From positions 1-64,000 of the forward strand of contig NZ_JAASAH010000022.1 in NCBI RefSeq assembly GCF_012726235.1: DNA of 64,000 bases. Direction: 5' to 3'. Below are positions 54,796 through 62,157 of the stretch, in pieces (the stretch's first letter is position 1; every line of letters begins with the position of its first letter). The notes under the pieces are model-generated. The model was given only the letters and a program-made list of their open reading frames with translations, was not told the DNA's origin and did not search any database. Position numbers and translations under genes: made by a program. Source of the DNA: Streptomyces sp. HNM0574 (GTDB lineage: Bacteria; Actinomycetota; Actinomycetes; Streptomycetales; Streptomycetaceae).

Positions 54796-55539
54796 TCAGC
54801 GGTGTGCGGTGGCGTTGCGTCGGGTGACCCACAGGGCCCCGGCCACACCGGCGAGCAGCACCGTGCCGCCGAGGGTGCCCAGTGCCACGGCGGAGTCCGC
54901 CGGTCCGGTCTCGGGCAGTTCGCCGGAGCCGCCGGCCGCCGCGCCGCCTCCGCCGGTGGCGCCGCCGGCACCCGCGTCACCGCCGCCGCCCGCGCCGCCG
55001 GCGCCGCCCGCGGCCTCGACGTCGAGGGAGAGCGAGGGCTTCGGGTTGTTCTTCGGCGTACAGGTGGTGGTCGTCCCCATCGCCTTGATGGTCAGCACGC
55101 CCGCGGTGAAGGTGACCTTGCCGCTCTTCTTCGGGGTGTACGTACCCGTCAAGTCGCTGATCTTGATGGGGGTGTTGGCCGGGATGGGCTTGTCGTTCGG
55201 CGGACCCTTGACGTCCACCTCACCGCTGTCCGCGCCGCCCACCTTGATCTTCGCGCTGGGGTTCATGGCGCCCTTGCCCAGCTCGATGGGGCTGGAGGAG
55301 ACGCCCTTCTCGAAGGACATCGTCAGCTTGTGGCCGCCGTCGGCCTCGGTGCTCTTGATGTCGATGGGCGAGACGGCGCCCTTGTTCCCGATCGGGGTCT
55401 TGCACTGGTAGTCGACGTCCACGGTCTCGGCGGACGCGGTGGGCGCGGACATCAGAACGACCGACCCGGCGGCGACCACCGTGGCCATGGCGAGCGCCGG
55501 ACCGCGCCGGCGGGCTGGACGTTTCTTGCTCTGGGACAC
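54796..55539 (-). CDS. Sortase-anchored surface protein (LPETG signal)
   Basis: A 247-residue exported protein and paralog of the LAETG protein at 51.1-52.1 kb. It has a basic signal peptide (1-37, ending APTASAE), one folded domain (~40-175) with Cys46 (VDYQCKTPIGNKG) and Cys160 (GTTTTCTPKNN), a Gly/Ala linker, and a sorting signal LPETG (208-212), hydrophobic helix and basic end. Shared blocks with the paralog are CKTPIG near the start and GVLTIKAMGTTTTCTP near the end. The GTG start is preceded by AAGGGGGAA. It is first in the minus-strand surface locus, 153 nt upstream of the DUF916-like gene. Confidence 0.85.
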   Translation of the reverse strand: MSQSKKRPARRRGPALAMATVVAAGSVVLMSAPTASAETVDVDYQCKTPIGNKGAVSPIDIKSTEADGGHKLTMSFEKGVSSSPIELGKGAMNPSAKIKVGGADSGEVDVKGPPNDKPIPANTPIKISDLTGTYTPKKSGKVTFTAGVLTIKAMGTTTTCTPKNNPKPSLSLDVEAAGGAGGAGGGGDAGAGGATGGGGAAAGGSGELPETGPADSAVALGTLGGTVLLAGVAGALWVTRRNATAHR

Positions 55540-55673
55540 CGGGTTTCCCCCTTCATCCTTGCTCGGCAAGTTTCCTGACGGCACATCAGATGGCCGCTGA
55601 CAGTACGCCCGGGACCGCAACGATGGAAGAGATGCCGCACCCCTCAAGGGGCGCGGGGAGGGGCGCCCTCCTG

Positions 55674-55855
55674 GGGGCGCGGGGAACTGCGCGAACGACC
55701 ACGGCGTACGGGGCGGCCCGGTGACGACGGTTGCGCACCCCGCGCGGGGGTGGCCGCGCCGCGCTTGCCAGCCCTACGCCTACGGCGCAGTTCTCCCAAG
55801 CGGGGTGAGCCCGCGACAAGGGGCGCGGGGAACTGCGCAAAACCCGCACCCCGAC
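55674..55855 (+). repeat. Composite intergenic repeat, copy C (plus orientation)
   Basis: The longest plain copy. It begins and ends with GGGGCGCGGGGAACTGCGC (55675-55693 and 55820-55838), so the end unit flanks the element as direct repeats. Between them come GGCGTACGGGGCGGCCCGGT, GCACCCCGCGCGGG, GCGCTTGCCAGCCCT, TACGCCTACGGCGCAGTTCT, and CCCAAGCGGGGTGAGCCC in the same order as copy A. The reverse complement of copy B aligns over nearly the whole length including the left end unit. Confidence 0.88.
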
Positions 55856-55889
55856 GGCGCCGCACCCGCCCCCACATGAGCACCCGGAA

Positions 55890-55930
55890 CGCGCGACGCC
55901 CCCGCTCTCGCCGAGCGGGGGCGTCGCGCG
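55890..55930 (-). terminator. Terminator after anti-sigma gene
   Basis: A perfect 18-bp stem (55890-55907 with 55913-55930) with a 5-nt loop, 37 nt beyond the stop of the anti-sigma gene. Confidence 0.9.
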
Positions 55931-55967
55931 TAGACCGCGTACACAGGCGGCCACCGGCCGCCAACTC

Positions 55968-56633
55968 TCAGCCCGGGGCCGGGAGTTCGGCCCAGACCGT
56001 CTTGCCCTTGCCCTCCGGGTTGCGGACGACGCCCCAGTCGAGGCAGAGCCGCTGCACGATGAACATCCCGTGCCCGCCCGGCCGTCCGGCCCGGTGCGGG
56101 CTGCGCGGAGCCGGGGCGCCCGTGCCCAGGTCGACGATCTCCAGGCGGAGCACCTTCGCACCGGTGCCGATGCGCAGCTCCTCGGGGCCGTCGGCGTGCA
56201 GGCAGGCGTTGGTGACCAGCTCGGAGACGACCAGCAGCGCGTCCTCGGAGGCGGCCCGCTGGTCCGCGGTGGCCGCGGGCAGCCAGCCCCAGTCCTGGAG
56301 CGCCTGCCGGGTGAAGTCACGGGCGCGGGGCACGGCGCCGCTGACGCCCGAGAGCCGCAGCCTGCGCACCTGCCGCATCCGCCCGTCGGTGCCGCCCGCC
56401 TCGCCGGAGCCGGAACCCGCGCCGGAACCGGAGCCCGTACCCGGGGAGCCCTCCGGCACGTCACCACCGGCGGCCGCGCCGCCGCGCCGCGCGGGCGTGC
56501 CCGCGTCGCCGGAGCCGGTCGCCTCGGAGGAGCGCACACCGTCAGCCCCGGCCTCCGGTGCGGCAGCGGTCGCCGCGGCGCCCTCGGGCTCCGGAACGCC
56601 GTCGCCCGCCGGGTACGGCCGGGTGGTGCTCAT
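55968..56633 (-). CDS. ATP-binding anti-sigma-type kinase (RsbW/SpoIIAB-like)
   Basis: A 221-residue protein. The first ~85 residues are low-complexity (Gly/Ser/Ala/Pro) with no fold. The rest is a HATPase_c domain of the anti-sigma regulatory kinase type: N box SELVTNACLHADGP (residues 137-150), LEIVDLGTGAP, and the G box GRPGGHGMFIVQRLCLDWGV. Such proteins bind a sigma factor and phosphorylate an antagonist on serine. An antagonist gene lies 210 nt upstream and a SigB/SigF-type sigma gene is divergent beyond it, so this is probably their regulator. S. coelicolor sigI is flanked by similar genes; I do not assert orthology. Confidence 0.85.
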   Translation of the reverse strand: MSTTRPYPAGDGVPEPEGAAATAAAPEAGADGVRSSEATGSGDAGTPARRGGAAAGGDVPEGSPGTGSGSGAGSGSGEAGGTDGRMRQVRRLRLSGVSGAVPRARDFTRQALQDWGWLPAATADQRAASEDALLVVSELVTNACLHADGPEELRIGTGAKVLRLEIVDLGTGAPAPRSPHRAGRPGGHGMFIVQRLCLDWGVVRNPEGKGKTVWAELPAPG

Positions 56634-56843
56634 CAGTGGTTCACCTCACCGCTCACCGAGTTACCGTCTCGTCGCCCCGCGCCTGTCCGGTCGAACGGCT
56701 CGACGAACGTCTGCTGATTCGTCAGGTCTCCTGCCCTCCCGGCACGTGGGAACACCCACCGATTGACCGGGGGCTCTGTGATGCGCGCAACTGTTCCGTG
56801 ACCCGGTCCACGACCGTACGGACCCGCAACGGGCGCGCCGAGC

Positions 56844-57224
56844 TCAGGACTCGGGGACATTCGACAGTGCCGCATCAAGATCATCATGCACCGTGAAGAC
56901 GGCTCCCGCGCCCGTGATCTCGAAGACCCGGGCCACGACGGGGAGCATGCCCGCCAGGTGCACTCCGCCACCCACCGCTTCGGCCTTGAGTCTGGCGCCG
57001 AGCAGGACGTTGAGACCCGTCGAGTCGCAGAAGTCCAGCCGTGAGCAGTCGATCACCAACCGGCTGTAACCATCGGCGACGCATCGCTCCAGTGGCTCGC
57101 GCAGCAGTTCCGCGGTGTGGTGATCAAGCTCACCCTCGGGTGTCACCACGGCGCTGACGCCCTGGTGCCGTACGTCGACCGTCAGCCGGCCCCGGCTTGT
57201 GCTGCCGGGCATCCCGCGGTCCAT
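56844..57224 (-). CDS. STAS-domain anti-sigma factor antagonist
   Basis: A 126-residue SpoIIAA/RsbV-type protein. The STAS fold is clear: SAVVTPEGELDHHTAELLREPLERC, then YSRLVIDCSRLDFCDSTGLNVLLGARLKAE. Ser68 in CDSTG is the site that an anti-sigma kinase would phosphorylate; the unphosphorylated form sequesters the anti-sigma factor and frees sigma. ATG 57224 has AGAAGGGG 6 nt upstream. It is divergent from the sigma factor gene and precedes the anti-sigma gene on the same strand. Confidence 0.9.
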   Translation of the reverse strand: MDRGMPGSTSRGRLTVDVRHQGVSAVVTPEGELDHHTAELLREPLERCVADGYSRLVIDCSRLDFCDSTGLNVLLGARLKAEAVGGGVHLAGMLPVVARVFEITGAGAVFTVHDDLDAALSNVPES

Positions 57225-57485
57225 GCACACCCCTTCTGATCGCCTAAGCGCCCATCACTGCTGCCCCCGTCAGGCGGTTCAAACCCTACGTCTTCACCGG
57301 CCCTGCCGGTAGCCGAACAACCCACACATTGGTGCAAATTCGGACAATTAGCGCTTGCCATGCCTATGCGCAAGCAGGTAGCTCTAGTAAGGACCACCCA
57401 ACCACGTCGGCCTTGGAGGCGCCGCACCCCGTAGTGCACGTCACGGCTTCGGCAGCCATATGCCGAGAGACTGATGGAGGATTCC

Positions 57486-58412
57486 ATGTCACCCCGGCTC
57501 GACCACGGGATACCGGGTACCACTGACCCGGCCGCTGAAGAGGGCTTCGTGCCCGAGCAGGCCCAGGACCCCGAACCCACGAGCCCGGACCAGGTCGAAG
57601 AGCTCTTCGACCAGCTCCAGCTCCCCGAGATCCCGTACGACGAAGTGGCGCCGCTGGACGCGCGCGCCATGTCCAAGACCCTCTTCGAGCGGCTGGAAAG
57701 CCTCGAGGAAGGCACCCACGAGTACGCGTACGTACGGAACACCCTCGTCGAACTGAACCTGGCCCTGGTCAAGTTCGCCGCCTCCCGGTTCCGCTCCCGC
57801 AGCGAGCCGATGGAGGACATCGTCCAGGTGGGAACGATCGGCCTGATCAAGGCGATCGACCGCTTCGAGCTCAGCCGGGGCGTCGAGTTCCCCACCTTCG
57901 CGATGCCGACCATCGTGGGCGAGATCAAGCGCTTCTTCCGCGACACCTCCTGGTCCGTGCGCGTCCCGCGCCGCCTCCAGGAACTGCGCCTGGACCTCGC
58001 CAAGGCCGGCGACGAACTGGCCCAGCGCCTCGACCGCGCCCCGACCGTCGCCGAGCTCGCCGAGCGGCTGAACCTCACCACCGAAGAGGTCGTCGAGGGC
58101 ATGGCCGCGAGCAACGCCTACACGGCCAGCTCGCTGGACGCCCAGCCCGAGGAGGACGACACCGAGGGCGCGCTCGCGGACCGCATCGGCTACGAGGACC
58201 ACGGTCTGGAGGGCATCGAGTACGTAGAGTCCCTCAAGCCGCTGATCGCCGAACTCCCGCCGCGCGACCGCAAGATCCTCTCGCTGCGCTTCGTGGCGGG
58301 CATGACGCAGAGCGAGATCGGCGAGGAGCTGGGCATCTCCCAGATGCACGTCTCCCGGCTGCTCTCGCGCACCCTCGGCAAGCTCCGCAAGGGGCTGACG
58401 CTGGAGGAGTGA
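57486..58412 (+). CDS. RNA polymerase sigma factor, SigB/SigF/SigG family
   Basis: A 308-residue group 3 sigma factor. After a variable acidic N-terminus (~45 residues), region 2 includes EPMEDIVQVGTIGLIKAIDRFELSRGVEFPTFAMPTIVGEIKRFFRD, region 3 includes RVPRRLQELRLDLAKAGDELAQRL, and region 4 ends with the helix-turn-helix MTQSEIGEELGISQMHVSRLLSRTL. The ATG at 57486 has GGAGG 5 nt upstream; an earlier in-frame ATG at 57474 would include that ribosome site. With the two divergent regulators it forms a partner-switching module for stress or development. It could be the SigI-type factor of Streptomyces, by recalled gene order only. Confidence 0.92.
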   Translation: MSPRLDHGIPGTTDPAAEEGFVPEQAQDPEPTSPDQVEELFDQLQLPEIPYDEVAPLDARAMSKTLFERLESLEEGTHEYAYVRNTLVELNLALVKFAASRFRSRSEPMEDIVQVGTIGLIKAIDRFELSRGVEFPTFAMPTIVGEIKRFFRDTSWSVRVPRRLQELRLDLAKAGDELAQRLDRAPTVAELAERLNLTTEEVVEGMAASNAYTASSLDAQPEEDDTEGALADRIGYEDHGLEGIEYVESLKPLIAELPPRDRKILSLRFVAGMTQSEIGEELGISQMHVSRLLSRTLGKLRKGLTLEE

Positions 58413-58904
58413 GGGCACCCGCCCTCACCACGCACGTCCGCGCGTGACACCGCCGAACCGTCGGGTCACGTGCGCAGGTGGGCCGTCCCGGTACGCAAGC
58501 ACCGGGGCGGCCCACTGCGTTTTCCCGAGTGAGCCGGCGGAGGCACCGAAAAGGCTTTGCACTTGCTTTGCATACGCATGGCACGCGCATTGCACACGCC
58601 CTCGACGCTCCTCCGCGCACCCGCGAACGCGCTCCCCGTGAGCGCCCGCAGGCCCGCCCCACTCCCTGTGCACGCTTCCATCACTTCCCGGCCGCGAAGG
58701 CCTCACGCACCCCTGCGCGGATGGGATTTGTCACTGTGCCTGAGCAAACTGGCTGCAAGGTGCACGTGAGAGCATGACCGGGTTCTGACCGCTGATATCC
58801 CGACGAACGGCAGGACTCGGCCCCTGTCTCGCTTTCGGTGATCCCGAATCCCTGTCTCGGGCTGGTCCCACGTCCAGTCACGGAGGCGAAGGGAGTTCGG
58901 AATC
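58413..58904. other. Intergenic region with repeated TTGCA-type motifs
   Basis: These 492 nt separate the sigma and permease genes. At 58555-58597 the motif occurs densely: CTTTGCACTTGCTTTGCATA then GGCACGCGCATTGCACACG, about four TTGCA/GCATTGCA units in 43 nt; TGCAAGGTGCACGTG follows near 58752-58766. The stretch is much more AT-rich than coding DNA around it. It probably holds the permease promoter and a binding array; no gene is apparent. Confidence 0.45.
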
Positions 58905-60626
58905 TTGCCCAGCAAGAACGATTCGCAGCAAGGTAGTTACCGTCGGTCTCTGGGCACCGTGGCACTCACCGCCACCGGCCTCGGATCCATCATCGGTTCC
59001 GGCTGGCTCTTCGGAGCCGAACGCGCCGCAGCCATCGCAGGCCCGGCCGCCATCCTGGCCTGGGTCATCGGCGCCGTCGTGGCGCTGACCATCGCGCTCA
59101 CGTACACCGAACTCGGCGCGATGTTCCCCAAGGCGGGCGGCATGGTCCGCTACGGCCAGTACTCGCACGGTTCGCTCGCCGGCTACCTCGCCGCCTGGGC
59201 CAACTGGATCGCGATCGTCTCCGTCATACCCGGGGAGGCCACGGCCTCCGTCCAGTACATGAGCTCCTGGTCCTTCGACTGGGCACAGGGACTGTTCGAC
59301 GGGAAGGAGCTGACCGGCAGCGGCGTCGCGCTCGCAAGCGTGCTGCTCGTCTTCTACTTCTTCCTCAACTGGTTCGCGATCACCCTGTTCGCCAAGACGA
59401 ACACCGCGATCACCGTCTTCAAGGTCGTCGTACCGATCCTGACGGCGGGCGCGCTCATCGCCGCGCACTTCGACACCAGCAACATCAAGGACAACGGCGG
59501 CTTCGCGCCCAACGGTTGGAGCGCCGTCTTCACCGCCGTCGCCGTCTCCGGCATCGTCTGGGCGTACAACGGCTTCCAGTCGCCGATCAACATGGCCGCC
59601 GAGGCGCGTACGCCGGGCCGCTCGCTGCCGAAGGCCGTCATCGGCTCCATCGTCATCGCGCTGCTGATCTACCTGGCCCTCCAGGTCGCCTTCCTCGGCG
59701 CCGTCCCGGCCGCCGACCTGAACGACGCAGGCGGCTGGGCGGGCCTCGCCTACGACTCGCCGCTCGCCGACCTGTCCCTCGCCTGGGGCCTCAACTGGCT
59801 GGCGCTGCTGCTGTACGCGGACGCGTTCATCTCGCCCTCCGGCACCGGCATGATCTACGCCGCGACGACCTCGCGGATGATCCACGGCGTGCAGGAGAAC
59901 GGGCACCTGCCCGGCATCTTCGGCCGCGTCGACAAGAAGACCGGCATCCCGCGCCCGGCGCTGGTGCTCAACCTCGTCATCGCGTTCCTCTTCCTCGCGG
60001 TCTTCCGCGGCTGGGGCTCGCTCGCCGAGATCGTGTCCGTCGCGACCGTCATCTCGTACATCACCGGTCCCGTCGCCGTGATGTCCCTGCGGCGCCTGTC
60101 GCCCGGGCTCGGCCGTCCGGTGCGGCTGCGGGCGATGCCGGTCATCGCGCCGCTGGCGATGGTCTTCGGCTCGCTGGTCCTCTACTGGGGCCGCTGGCCG
60201 CTCACCGGCAAGGTCATCCTGATCATGGCCGTGGGCCTGCCGATCTGGGCCTGGTACGAGCTGCGCAAGCCCTGGGCCGAGCTCAAGCCGCACCTCAAGG
60301 CCGGCGCGTGGGTCGTGACCTACCTGCTGGTGATGGCCGCCACCTCCTGGGCCGGCGGCACCGAGTTCGGCGGCCAGGGCTACCTGGCCCCCGGCTGGGA
60401 CCTCGCCGTCGTCGCCGCCCTGGGCCTGCTGTTCTACTTCTGGGGCGTCCGCAGCGCCTGGCGCAACCCGTCCCTGGAACGCATCGAACAGGAAATGGCC
60501 GCCGAGGCCGAGTCCGACGAGGGCCCCTCCGACAACGGCCCGAACGGCGGGGGCGGCACCCCCGACGACGACGGCCCGGACCCCGCCCCGGCCGGCGACG
60601 CCACCCGCGAGCCGGCCAAGGTCTGA
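58905..60626 (+). CDS. APC-family amino acid permease
   Basis: A 573-residue membrane transporter of the amino acid-polyamine-organocation superfamily. It opens with RRSLGTVALTATGLGSIIGSGWLFGAERAA, the glycine-rich first helix (GxG-type substrate site), and has about 12 membrane segments, including FKVVVPILTAGALIAAHF, and FTAVAVSGIVWAYNGFQSPINMAAEARTPGRSLPKAVIGS, typical of the family. The C-terminal ~60 residues are acidic, Pro/Gly-rich and cytoplasmic. The start is TTG at 58905, with GGAG 12 nt upstream. The substrate is not determinable. A strong hairpin follows. Confidence 0.9.
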   Translation: MPSKNDSQQGSYRRSLGTVALTATGLGSIIGSGWLFGAERAAAIAGPAAILAWVIGAVVALTIALTYTELGAMFPKAGGMVRYGQYSHGSLAGYLAAWANWIAIVSVIPGEATASVQYMSSWSFDWAQGLFDGKELTGSGVALASVLLVFYFFLNWFAITLFAKTNTAITVFKVVVPILTAGALIAAHFDTSNIKDNGGFAPNGWSAVFTAVAVSGIVWAYNGFQSPINMAAEARTPGRSLPKAVIGSIVIALLIYLALQVAFLGAVPAADLNDAGGWAGLAYDSPLADLSLAWGLNWLALLLYADAFISPSGTGMIYAATTSRMIHGVQENGHLPGIFGRVDKKTGIPRPALVLNLVIAFLFLAVFRGWGSLAEIVSVATVISYITGPVAVMSLRRLSPGLGRPVRLRAMPVIAPLAMVFGSLVLYWGRWPLTGKVILIMAVGLPIWAWYELRKPWAELKPHLKAGAWVVTYLLVMAATSWAGGTEFGGQGYLAPGWDLAVVAALGLLFYFWGVRSAWRNPSLERIEQEMAAEAESDEGPSDNGPNGGGGTPDDDGPDPAPAGDATREPAKV

Positions 60627-60649
60627 CCCCCGGCTCCGACGTCACCGAA

Positions 60650-60686
60650 AAGGCGCCGCCCCGCAACTCGTGCGGGGCGGCGCCTT
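60650..60686. terminator. Bidirectional terminator between convergent genes
   Basis: A perfect 16-bp stem (60650-60665 with 60671-60686) and ACTCG loop between the permease and methyltransferase genes. Confidence 0.92.
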
Positions 60687-60699
60687 CGTCGTACGCGGC

Positions 60700-61794
60700 T
60701 CACTCCGCGAGGCGGACGGGATTCCCCGGCTCGTCGAGCCACAGCTCCGGCTCGGCACCGTCACCGGTGAAGGTGAGGCCGAACCGGTCCCGCGCGGGAG
60801 TGCCCAAGGCGAGCCACCGCGCGTGGGCGTCCCCGACCTCGTCCCACAGCCTGCGGTCCCCGTGCTGCTCGGTCTCGAACTCCTCGCGGCCCGGGACGTA
60901 TTCGACCGTCGCCCAGGAACGGGCATCGTCGGACAGCAGCCAGTACGTGGCCTCCCCCGAGCCGTCCTCCGCCTCGTACAGCACCGGGCGGGCGAAGGGA
61001 ACGAAACGGGAGAGGAACCAGCGTGCGTCCGGCTCCTCCAGCGTGCGCGGATCGATGTCCGTCCCGGCGATCTCGCCGGGCTGCCCGTCGTAGACCTCGC
61101 GGATCAACGGGCGGGACGGGCGGTGCGCCTCCGCCCACATGAACGCCGGACTCCCGGAGAACCGTCCGGTGCCTCCCCTCCCCCGCTTGGTGAGCGTCAG
61201 CAGGCTGTAGGAGTGGAAACTGTTGCCGTACGGGGTGACGAGCCTGCCGCCGTCGGCGAGTTGCTCCAGCAGGGCCGCCGGGACACCGCCGAGCGTGCAG
61301 GTGGCCACGATGCCGTCGTACGGGGCCCGTTCGGGGTGCCCCAGCAGTCCGTCGCCCGGCACGAGGAGCGGCCGCATGCCGCAGCCGTGCAGACTCCCGC
61401 GTGCCACGTCGAGCACCTCGGACGCGCTCTCGACGCTCACCACCCGCGCCTCGCCCAGCCGGTGCGTCAGCAACGCGGCGTTGTACCCCGTACCGGTCCC
61501 GATCTCCAGTACGCGATCCCCCTCCCGCACGCCGAGCAGCGCGAGCATCTCCAGCATCAGGGACGGCATGGACGAGCTGGAGACCGGAACGCCGTGCGCA
61601 TCGGTCCGGGTCACGATCGCCGTGTCGTCGTAGACCGCCCGCGCCCACTCCTCCGGGTCACGGGCGCGGTCCAGGCTCTCCGTCCGGTCCGGCACGAACC
61701 GGCCCCGGTCGACCCCGGCCACCGCATCCGCCCAGCCCGGCGGCACGGCACCCCTGCCCCTCAGCGCCCTGACGAGGTCTTCGTGCCCGGTCAC
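60700..61794 (-). CDS. PIMT-like O-methyltransferase with C-terminal extension
   Basis: A 364-residue SAM-dependent enzyme resembling protein-L-isoaspartate O-methyltransferase. Residues ~52-105 carry AVYDDTAIVTRTDAHGVPVSSSSMPSLMLEMLALLG (the PIMT active-site region) and motif I VLEIGTGTGYNAALL; later VVSVESASEVLDVARGSL and YDGIVATCTLGGVPAALLEQL fit. A C-terminal ~150-residue domain (from ~215) is absent from housekeeping PIMT and is the kind found on PIMT homologs that act in RiPP clusters. The GTG start lies 4 nt after a 31-residue peptide gene, so the two are cotranscribed. It probably methylates aspartate in that peptide. A role in protein repair is the alternative. Confidence 0.85.
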   Translation of the reverse strand: MTGHEDLVRALRGRGAVPPGWADAVAGVDRGRFVPDRTESLDRARDPEEWARAVYDDTAIVTRTDAHGVPVSSSSMPSLMLEMLALLGVREGDRVLEIGTGTGYNAALLTHRLGEARVVSVESASEVLDVARGSLHGCGMRPLLVPGDGLLGHPERAPYDGIVATCTLGGVPAALLEQLADGGRLVTPYGNSFHSYSLLTLTKRGRGGTGRFSGSPAFMWAEAHRPSRPLIREVYDGQPGEIAGTDIDPRTLEEPDARWFLSRFVPFARPVLYEAEDGSGEATYWLLSDDARSWATVEYVPGREEFETEQHGDRRLWDEVGDAHARWLALGTPARDRFGLTFTGDGAEPELWLDEPGNPVRLAE

Positions 61795-61798
61795 CGCG

Positions 61799-61894
61799 CT
61801 ACTTCCGCTCGGGCGGCCACTTGCCGTCCGACTCCCGGGGCGACTGCTTCTTGTCGCCCTCCTCGCCGCCCTTTCCGTCGCCATGCTTGCCCAT
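61799..61894 (-). CDS. 31-residue peptide, candidate substrate of the methyltransferase
   Basis: The peptide begins MGKHGDGKGGEEGDKKQSPR and ends ESDGKWPPERK. It has no hydrophobic segment, contains only one aromatic residue (Trp26), and carries two Asp-Gly pairs (Asp6-Gly7 and Asp23-Gly24), the dipeptide most prone to succinimide formation. AAGGAGG lies 9 nt before the ATG, a near-perfect ribosome site, arguing for genuine expression. It is first in a two-gene unit with the PIMT-like methyltransferase, 4 nt upstream of it. It could be a RiPP precursor; a small regulatory or stress peptide is the alternative. Confidence 0.75.
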   Translation of the reverse strand: MGKHGDGKGGEEGDKKQSPRESDGKWPPERK

Positions 61895-62157
61895 CAGCGG
61901 GCTCCTCCTTCGCCTTGTCCGTCTTCCCGGTCTTCCCGTGGATTCGTCGCGTACGCCACCCTCACGGAGGGCCGTGTGCACCAGGGTTTCCGGGACGCGG
62001 TGTTGAGCGGTCGGCGCTCTCGTAGGCGTGCGGAGCCGCCTGCTGAATTCCACGCTCTCTTCGCCCAACTCCCGGCCGTTGGAGGAGAGGTCCAGGAATT
62101 TCACGGGTCAGGGCTTTCGCTTTCCCAGGGAACGTACGCTGGCAAGGAGGTGATTTT
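61895..62157. other. Divergent spacer peptide gene / XRE regulator gene
   Basis: These 263 nt hold the promoters of the methyltransferase unit and the XRE regulator. A full AAGGAGGTGA lies at 62145-62154, unusually complete for a ribosome site, before the regulator ATG. No operator palindrome stood out. Confidence 0.4.

Larger units (their letters stand above)
55540..55967. other. Intergenic region with repeat element and terminator
   Basis: This 428-nt gap separates the LPETG gene from the anti-sigma gene on the same strand. It contains composite repeat copy C and a strong hairpin, listed separately. No gene is seen. Confidence 0.6.
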
